Positions 8,171 through 14,752 of a stretch of DNA of 14,752 nucleotides are shown piece by piece. Made by a program: the position numbers and the translations under genes. The notes beneath the pieces were generated by a model. That model did not search any database. It had not been told where the DNA came from and saw nothing but the letters and a program-made list of their open reading frames with translations. The stretch lies in NCBI GenBank assembly GCA_038093515.1, contig JBBPSI010000402.1:1-14752 (forward strand). The letters run 5' to 3'. This stretch comes from Butyriboletus loyo (Eukaryota; Basidiomycota; Agaricomycetes; Boletales; Boletaceae). The first letter of the stretch is position 1. Each line of letters opens with the position of its first letter.

Positions 8171-9962
8171 TGGTCCACTTGTAATAATCATCAGGCAATC
8201 AATCAATCTAATGCCAACCATGGAAACCTCAAATCAACCAGAATTGGGGCTGCTGCCTGTGCACAGCATGGCTGTTTTATGCCACATTCCGCTGTTGATT
8301 TCCAAAAGGGAGAGAGGAAAGTGATCTATGATAAATTGCCTTCTGTGCCTTCTCACATGTATCACAGGCAAGTGAATATGGATTATACATTGGCCAATGC
8401 CCTTCAGTACAACATGCAAGGAGCCCACTGCATGATCAGCTTCTATGACATAAATTGCGCATACATGAAGAAGCTCTAACAGAGGGTCAGCAGCAATGAA
8501 TTCATCAATATTCCTGCTGGCATGGAAATAATTCCTAGAATTGGCATATGGCATGTCCATGGTCACCAGCCCCAGTGCTTCCCACAATATGCCCCTCTCT
8601 TCATTGAGGGTGCAGGATGGATCAATGGGGAGATCATCAAAACCCTCTGGTCCATCCTTAATGTAGCTCTGGTATCAACCCACACAATGTCATCCCCACA
8701 TTGGCAAGAGATCATTGACTTTCAGATGAATGACTCCAACTTTATGAAGATGATACGAATGAGTAAGCACCACCCACCACAGAACAATTCATTCTCTGCC
8801 AAACAAGGCTTACCTTGCTATCTGCTAGGTAAGGGTCTTGGAGGTAAGCTCAAGGTTGCTCGAAAGTCCTCCATTGCTGTGCGGAAAATGTTTGATGATC
8901 TGGACAATGCTGTTACTGACGCAGAGTGCTCAATATGGCAGGAGCAATATCAGCAGGCATTAAATACCCATGTCACTCATCCCACTGCAATGGATATATT
9001 CCAAATAAAAATGAACAAAGGTCGGTCTGCCTGCTTGTGTGCATACTCCAATTTGCAAATACTAAAGCATCTGCTAGCCCCAACTGTGCACACCATTGAA
9101 TTGGACATTCTAACTAACCAAAAGAATATGTCAGCTGCCCCACGTGGTGCAGTAACCTGGCTTGTGTGCAGGATACAGATTGAGGAATCATCCATCATCC
9201 TCACCAAGGACAGCAGGGCTTATGGGGCCTGTGCAATAGAGGTGTAGCAGCTAGCCATTGCCTGTCAAGCAGATCACCTGTCTGCCGACATATCCTGCTT
9301 CCTCTTGGATGCATCCACCTATCTTGTGGATAGCATTTCAAATGATACATCCTCAGATATGGGCAGACCACATAGCAATGGGAATGATACTGAGGACAAA
9401 TCCCCCAATTGAATCCATCTTCCATCACTCGGGTGCTCAGCCCTTCTACTTCCCTCTAAATTCAGGCATGATGCATGCAGTGATCTCAGGTTCCAAGGCC
9501 TGGTGGATCAGGAGTTGCAGCTGCACATTGGGCAGGTGAATGATGCTCTCCACTCCATTTGAATGGCATTGGTGGACAAGGCGGTTCTGTTCAGGATGGA
9601 GGTCCACAATGCGAAAAGCCAGGCCACTAACACCCACACATGGGGAAAGGTGACCACAGTTTATGCTGTGCTCGCAAAACATGCTGCCATTTACAGGAAA
9701 TGTTGCAAGGCCATGGTATCCCTCAGTGCAGATGAGACAACCCTTCAAAGATATCAGCAACTCCAGAAGGCTGATCTCAAGGTAACTACTGCAGTTTGCA
9801 ATCCAAATGGAAGTGGACATTGCAAGGAAGGCCTGGCCTGGCTTTGGCTTTTAGATATTCCACAGGATGCTGAGGAGGACAACTGAATGTCTGAATGTAC
9901 TTCTTCCACTTTGACCTTCATATTCAATGCTTATCAGCATCCCTCAGTTTATCACATAAATT

Positions 9963-9967
9963 GGTTG
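9963..9967 (+). repeat. Target site duplication, left copy (GGTTG)
   Basis: GGTTG immediately precedes the LTR start TGTTATG at 9968 and recurs at 10375-10379. A 5-bp duplication is standard for Gypsy integrases. Confidence 0.88.
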
Positions 9968-10374
9968 TGTTATGCTGGGCGCTAACAATCGGAACAGCAA
10001 GGAGGCACTCTGGAGACGATTCTGGGCGAAGTCTCAGACTATGTCTTAGTGTGCACACTAAGAGTCTGGAAGTGAACTAATTGCTAGCAGAAGACTGCGT
10101 AGAACTAGATAATGTACATGGTGTAAAGACTGAGTCTTTATACTACTGGGGTCTGCACACAGACCATGTTCCTAATCGAGTCATGAGAAGGAAAGTACAA
10201 ACGGGGAAGAGATACTCTAGAATGTTCTGGAGTATGAAAGAAAGTGTGTCCGTGCGCGGGAAGTGATGACTAAGCTAGAGCGGTTCATATCGCTCAAAGG
10301 GCACTAGCAAAAGGCTAGGCGAATGAAGTAGTCCAAGTGGTAATGGATGGAAAAAGTATACCACTACCATAACA
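9968..10374 (-). mobile_element. Solo LTR of Gypsy family A inside KDZ exon 6
   Basis: 407 bp bounded by perfect 7-bp inverted ends TGTTATG...CATAACA and flanked by GGTTG duplications. It matches the left-edge LTR over about 310 bp in the same orientation. No internal retroelement sequence is present, so it is the product of LTR-LTR recombination after insertion of a full element on the minus strand. The transposase reading frame resumes in the correct frame across it. Relative to the left-edge copy many CpG sites have become TpG or CpA. Confidence 0.92.
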
Positions 10375-10379
10375 GGTTG
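10375..10379 (+). repeat. Target site duplication, right copy (GGTTG)
   Basis: Exact copy of 9963-9967 immediately after the LTR end CATAACA. The following codons CAT GCA AAG continue the transposase. Confidence 0.88.
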
Positions 10380-10608
10380 CATGCAAAGGCTGGATGTGAT
10401 CATTGGAGTGAGGAGGTTGAGCTTATTGTTTCAGAGTTTAAATGGACCTCAAAGTTCTTTGACATGAAGGCCCAACTATGAAAGTAGCTATCATCGAAAA
10501 GCAGGTTCATTGGAGTGCATGGACATGCCTGCTATGCCACCCAACAGGCCACTGCATACTGCAGGCTGCGGGACCAATGCCAGGATACCTGGGGGTCTCT
10601 TAGGATAT

Positions 10609-11429
10609 TGTTACAGTTTTACCCCTAAGCGTACCCCGCCACTCGTTTTCCCATGCTCATGCGTCCCCGCTGCCCCCGCCGTCTTGCGATGCCGCCCATC
10701 GCCCACTCCCCAGTCGCCTAGTGGACGTTATCCACTTCCCCAGTCGTTCCTGCAAGTCTCAGTGACGCTACACTGAGATAGCCCCTGTCTCGTCGCCCCG
10801 TCGGGCCGGACCTTCAGTTGAGCTGTCGTGTCCCTCTTTATTTGACCAATGACATTTCTTGCATCACGTGACTAGCACGTGATTAGATTACGACGCGTCC
10901 TTACCTTCGCGTCGAGACCCGTATCCAAGGGCTCCGCCGTTCGCGCACCCTTCGCCCTGTGGGGCCGGCCTCATGGACATCGTCACTTCACGTTCAGCAC
11001 TTCTCATTCGCTGACGATGTCGCCACCTTACCCGGAGCTTTGCTCCCTCGTTACCGGCACTTTGCCGCTTCTCCATTCGCCGCTATGACTCGGACAGACT
11101 CATAGCCCTTTGCCCTTCGCTGCCACGCACAGCTCGGTCTGTGCACGATATGTATTAGTATATATACTCGCACTTAGACTAGTACGAGTTCTTTAGCTAA
11201 TTCTACGCATCTACCAAGTGCATAGTAATCTAGCAGTATACCCTTCTCTTGCCGATAAAGCCGATAAGAGTCTGCTCAATCTCGTCTGGTCGCCACCACT
11301 CAAGATCTCGCCGACACTTGCTTTGCAAGACACCCGATAGCGTCGTCTACGCGAGTCGGCTAGTTTCCTCATTAGGCTCGAGCCCCTATAAGCGCTCGCT
11401 GCTAGCTATTGTGCGCTATCAGCGTAACA
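10609..11429 (+). mobile_element. 5' LTR of Gypsy element B
   Basis: Starts TGTTAC at 10609 and ends GTAACA at 11429, giving 6-bp inverted ends and an 821-bp LTR. It matches the inverted copy at 3345-3925. TATATATA at 11159-11166 is the likely TATA box, with GGTCTGTGC just upstream (about 11136-11144) as in the family A LTRs. The gag-pol ORF begins 97 bp after its end. The left end sits exactly where KDZ C-terminal coding stops being readable, so the element inserted in that gene. The 5-bp duplication should be GATAT (10604-10608), but the 3' LTR is outside the window. CpG-rich and therefore young. Confidence 0.85.
11159..11166 (+). promoter_or_regulatory. TATA box of element B LTR
   Basis: TATATATA, conserved in the inverted LTR copy. 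Transcription would begin about 25-36 bp downstream, that is around 11190-11195, defining the start of R. Confidence 0.6.
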
Positions 11430-11431
11430 AA

Positions 11432-11441
11432 AGAATTAGCT
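11432..11441 (+). other. Putative self-priming primer-binding site of element B
   Basis: AGAATTAGCT lies 2 nt after the LTR end, where a primer-binding site belongs. I saw no obvious tRNA 3'-end match. It is perfectly complementary over 10 nt to AGCTAATTCT at 11195-11204, about 36 nt after the start of the TATA box and so near the expected transcript 5' end. That is the Tf1/sushi arrangement, in which the mRNA 5' end folds back to prime reverse transcription. The mechanism is inferred from position and complementarity. Confidence 0.6.
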
Positions 11442-11525
11442 CTCTACTCGCTTCTGTTCTCCAACAGTAAAGCCGCCCCCAGCCCGCCGCCATCTCCAAC
11501 TTTGCGAAGTCGCCCCGAGATCGCC

Positions 11526-14500
11526 ATGTCCTTCAGCAACAGATACGCCCTTCTCGCTGAGAAGACCGAGGAGTTTGGACAACGTGTCCAGTGGACCTGC
11601 CAACGTCCCAACTGCAACAATCCCTTCCATGTTCACGAAATGGAAGGCGTCGTCATCAACAGAGTCACCTTAGCCCCCGCCGCCCCTACCTCTACCTGCT
11701 CGCGAGCAGATTGCCGAAACCCCTTCCACCGTCATCCTGCCGCGGCAGAAGCACCCTTCACTCTCGTCACCCGCTGTTCCCCGCTTAGCAAAGCAAAAGC
11801 CATCGGAAGAGCCATGCGTGCCTCTTCCCCCGTCGCGCACTTACGCGCAGTCTCCCTCCCCGCCACCCGACAAACCCCACTTCAGAAAGCCCTCTCCCTG
11901 GGAGCAGCCCGCCGAACTGGCTCCCCTATTGAAAAGGCAAGAGCCATAGGGAGAGCCATGCGTGCCTCTTCCTCCCCCGCGCAGATACGCGCCACCACCA
12001 CCGCCACAAGGAAACCCTCCCCCCTCGACAAGGCACGGGAGATCGGGAAAGCCAGACGCGCTTCGTCCCCACCAGTACAGGTTCGCGTAACCTCCACCCC
12101 ACAGAAGAACATTCCACCACCTCTTGTGAGAGCCTGGAACATTGGGAACGCCAGACGCGCCTCTTCCCCGACACCGCCGCCGTCACAAGTCCGAGCCGCC
12201 TCCACGTCGGAGCCCTCGGTTAAGGAACTCCTCCAGACCCTGGAGTCGAGAGGAATCAGCAAGGAAACAATTCGCCAACGCCTCGAGAAGGCCTTTGGCA
12301 AGAAGAAAGAGGAACCTGCCAAGACGCTGGCAGAACGTATCGCCCCACGTCCTCTCATCGACAGAGTCTCACCCCGATCGCCGATATCTGGGTCGAGCAC
12401 AGGTAAACCCGAGCCAATAGTGGACTCCGAGGGGTTTACACTAGTACAACGGAGCAAGCCGTTCGTACACCGACGCCCTCTCGTGAGGAAACCCGCGCTC
12501 GCACCAAGGAAGCCTGCGCCGACGCCAGTACCCGCACAAGCAACAAAAGAGACAACTGCCGAACCCAAGGAGGAGATGACCCCTGGGGCAGTACTAAAAG
12601 AAGCAACGATGACAACTGACGAGTTGATCGCCCTCTGGAGAAAGAAGTCCGGAGGCCAAGATGAAAAGAAGCCGGCCACCGAAATTAGGCCGACATTAAA
12701 AAGGTCGAAACGAGCGACCTCACCAGCAGACCTAAGGAAAGCCTACCAAGCCGCCGCGGTAGCACAAGAAATCCTCGGAAAAAGGATCCGAGAAGAAGAA
12801 GACGCGCAAGAGCGCAAGAAAAGACGACGGGAGGTCAGCAGTAGCAACGAGACCACCGAGGAGACCTCCTATGCCACGCCCCTGGAGACCCCAGGACCCA
12901 TGCACATGGACGTGCCGAATCTCATCGCCACCAAGGAAGACGATGACGATCTACCCCCGATTCCTCCTATCAGGGCAGCAACCCCTGAAGACGATTTCTA
13001 TGACGCCCCCGGAACCACGGCCGTCAAGAGAGGAGCAGACAGCGACCTCTCAGCAGAGCGGATGAGCAAGATCCCCGCTATGGGAGACCACCCGAGTTTC
13101 CCCTCCCCCGAGGTTGAGCGGCACCCCGAGACAATTGCCGCCTTCACATACTCGACTGGACAGAAGGCCCAGTCCATGCGTATCCCGGTTGTGCTATGTG
13201 CCAACAAGAACGGGCCAGTATTCGACACCACCGCGCTGGTGGACAGTGGAGCATCTGGATGCTTCGTTCACAGGGATTTTGTCAAGCGAAACAATCTCCC
13301 CATCAAACGTTTAAACAAGGAGCTAGTAGCTCAGAACGTCGACGGTTCCAGAAACAAAGGAGGAACCATACAATACTCAACAACGATGATCCTCCAGACG
13401 GGAGGAACGGAACAACTCAGAGAGTTCTTGATCCTCAACGTAGGACAAGAAAACGTTATCCTCGGGCTGCCATGGCTTCGCGACGCCAACCCCGACATTG
13501 ACTGGACGACTGGAAGAGTCGTATTCCCAGAACAACCTGCAGAGAGACGCCCTGACGACCCATGGGCGATTACCCAACGGTATCTTATCCGGTACCTCGA
13601 CATGGACCCGGACACGAGGATGGCGCACCTCTGGAAAAAGCGCCTGGACCAGAGTGCAAGACGAACTTATGGAGTTCGCAAAGCGACAGTATCAACGGAG
13701 ATAGCTGCCAAGGAAGAAAAGCCGAAGAAGACACTGCCGGCTCAGTACAAAGGATTCGAAGACGTCTTCGAGAAGAAGAATCTCGACGAGCTTCCCCCAT
13801 CACGGTCATTTGACCACGCGATCGACCTGGACAAGGATTTCCTACCTCGAGTCGCCAAGGCCTACCCTCTCAATCCTAAGGAGACGGAGGCATGCAAAGA
13901 GTTCGTAGCCGAACACCTCAAGACGGGGAAGATAGTCCCCTCGAAGTCACCCCAAGCCGCTCCCTTCTTTTTCATAGGAAAGAAGGATGGATCCCTTCGT
14001 CCTTGCCAGGACTACAGGCATGTGAACGCGCACACAATTAAAAACGCCTACCCGCTCCCCCTCATCGGTGATCTTGTCGACCGCCTGAAAGGCTCCAAGA
14101 TCTTTACGAAGATGGACATTCGTTGGGGATACAACAATGTCCTTATCAAGCCCGGCGACCGCTGGAAGGCCGCGTTTATAACGCCGCAGGGGCTCTTTGA
14201 GCCAACAGTCATGTTCTTCGGGCTTTGCAACTCACCGGCAACGTTCCAAGCCCTCATGGACCACACGTTCGGTGATATGATAGCCAAAGGATGGCTCGTC
14301 ATCTATATGGACGACATCTTGATTCACTCCGAAGAAGCCGGAGTTCACGAAGAAAGGACACGCCGCGTCCTCCAAAGACTATGAGAGCACAAGCTCTTCC
14401 TGAAGCTAGAGAAATGCTTCTTCGACACAGATGAAGTCGAATACCTCGGAATGGTGATCCGAGCAGGCCGCGTCCAGATGGACCCCACGAAACTCAAGGC

Positions 14501-14752
14501 GATCCAAGAATGGAAGTCGCCCACCTCCGTTAAAGCAGTCCGATCGTTCATCGGATTTTGCAACTTCTATCGCCGCTTCATAAGCAACTTCTCGGCGATA
14601 TCTCGGCCTCTTCATGATTTGACGAAGAAGAGCACGAAATGGGAATGGACCCCTGAGCACGAAAGCGCTTTCCTGAAGATCAAGGAGATCTTCCTACAGC
14701 AGCCTGTCCTGGCAATGCCAGACACGACACGGGAGTTCAAAGTCATGATGGA
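11526..14752 (+). pseudogene. Gypsy element B gag-pol polyprotein, one premature stop, cut by window end
   Basis: I choose the ATG at 11526 (context TCGCCATGT) because the upstream in-frame ATG at 11409 lies within the LTR. From there 952 codons run to TGA at 14382-14384. The Gag part has two CX4CX4HXH fingers (C25/C30/H35/H37 and C58/C63/H68/H70), then five imperfect KAxxIGxAxRASSP repeats (11775-12210), a helix, and a charged Lys/Glu/Arg region. It has no CCHC knuckle. The aspartic protease has VDSGASGCF (Asp573, 13242) and ends near VILGLPWLRDANPDIDW. RT starts at about residue 755 and includes SLRPCQDYRHVN, FTKMDIRWGYNN, PTVMFFGLCNSPATFQ and the active-site YMDD at 14304-14315. After the stop the same frame continues through EKCFF and YLGMVI to SFIGFCNFYRRFI and the RNase H start near 14740. 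One C-to-T change at a CpG explains the stop. Gag and pol are fused without a frameshift. Confidence 0.9.
14382..14384 (+). other. Premature TGA in RT thumb region of element B
   Basis: The TGA follows LQRL and precedes EHKLFLKLEKCFF in the same frame. Related elements have an Arg codon here. CGA to TGA is a transition at a CpG, so deamination of methylated cytosine is the simplest cause. Confidence 0.75.

Larger units (their letters stand above)
6603..10608 (+). pseudogene. CxC2-type KDZ transposase, six exons, with many nonsense codons and an LTR insertion
   Basis: Exons 6603-6887, 6937-7188, 7236-7658, 7711-7889, 7947-8109 and 8171 to about 10608 join in phase through introns of 49, 47, 52, 57 and 61 nt. 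The product would have been about 1,100 residues, normal for the family. The CxC2 zinc cluster begins CSMC at 7030 and continues through paired Cys and His residues to about 7135. Then come LELHLGHGGHPCP and LTVVDVTGIH (exon 3) and PGDLAIFCPTCPQPGIN (exon 4). Candidate core motifs of the RNase H-fold KDZ domain are DGNF (Asp at 7975), CNNHQAINQSN, YDINC (Asp at 8447), HVHGHQPQC (8552-8578) and EGAGWINGE followed by LWS (8606-8650). The C-terminal WL..A.AG.DHW.EE helix lies on both sides of the solo LTR. In-frame stops: TAG 7485, TAA 8477, TAG 9245, TGA 9410, TGA 9560, TGA 9884, TGA 10479, TAG 10485. No frameshift was found. Inactive. Confidence 0.85.

Noticed and set aside
8470..8482. CTCTAACAG at 8474-8482 as an intron acceptor
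   Set aside because: No suitable donor lies upstream and the protein motifs on both sides are continuous, so the TAA is better explained as a nonsense change.
3930..10608. A TET/JBP dioxygenase gene, reported to travel with KDZ transposons in basidiomycetes
   Set aside because: I looked for an HxD...H/R double-stranded beta-helix signature on both strands and did not see one; the second gene here is of a different, unnamed type.
11882..12679. 265-codon minus-strand open frame opposite the element B gag
   Set aside because: It is antisense to the repeat-rich, GC-rich Gag region, which is supported by fingers, repeats and continuity with protease and RT; the antisense product has no recognisable features.
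1..14752. CRISPR arrays, rRNA, tRNA genes or bacterial operons
   Set aside because: None seen; introns, LTRs and protein families are fungal.

Overview
The window looks like repeat-rich nuclear DNA from a filamentous basidiomycete, most likely an Agaricomycete. Three things point there. The central gene resembles a CxC2-type KDZ (Kyakuja-Dileera-Zisupton) transposase with five 47-61 nt GT-AG introns. It is surrounded by chromodomain-type Ty3/Gypsy LTR retrotransposons. The DNA also carries a heavy methyl-CpG-decay signature. No confident host gene is present. The assignment rests on protein and intron features read by eye, not on any search.

Layout. (1) 1-2069, minus strand: the 3' end of Gypsy element A, made of the pol C-terminus with its chromodomain, then a separate 423-residue Gag-like ORF with three zinc knuckles lying 3' of pol, a polypurine tract, and most of the 3' LTR. 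(2) 2070-3340: no recognisable gene apart from one weak two-exon candidate. (3) About 3345-3925, minus strand: an LTR copy of Gypsy family B. (4) About 3930-10608: an old, CpG-depleted KDZ transposon. A decayed companion gene runs leftward (6367 to about 3930) and the decayed KDZ transposase runs rightward (6603 to about 10608), from a shared 235-bp divergent promoter region. (5) 9968-10374: a solo LTR of family A inserted in the last transposase exon, with a perfect 5-bp target duplication. (6) 10609-14752, plus strand: a much younger family B Gypsy element with a complete 821-bp 5' LTR, a putative self-priming primer-binding site, and a fused gag-pol reading frame (protease, reverse transcriptase, start of RNase H). 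It is broken by one CGA-to-TGA-type stop and runs off the window.

How the parts relate. The KDZ unit appears oldest. Its reading frame is almost free of indels but carries many stop codons that C-to-T change can explain, and CpG has nearly vanished from it. LTR elements then landed in or beside it: family A in the final exon, family B at the transposase C-terminus and next to the companion gene's 3' end. The main points of interest are the Gag-like ORF placed after pol in element A, a 10-nt self-complementarity between the element B leader and its R region (the Tf1/sushi priming arrangement), the tandem-repeat Gag of element B without CCHC knuckles, and the contrast between the CpG-exhausted KDZ block and CpG-rich neighbours.
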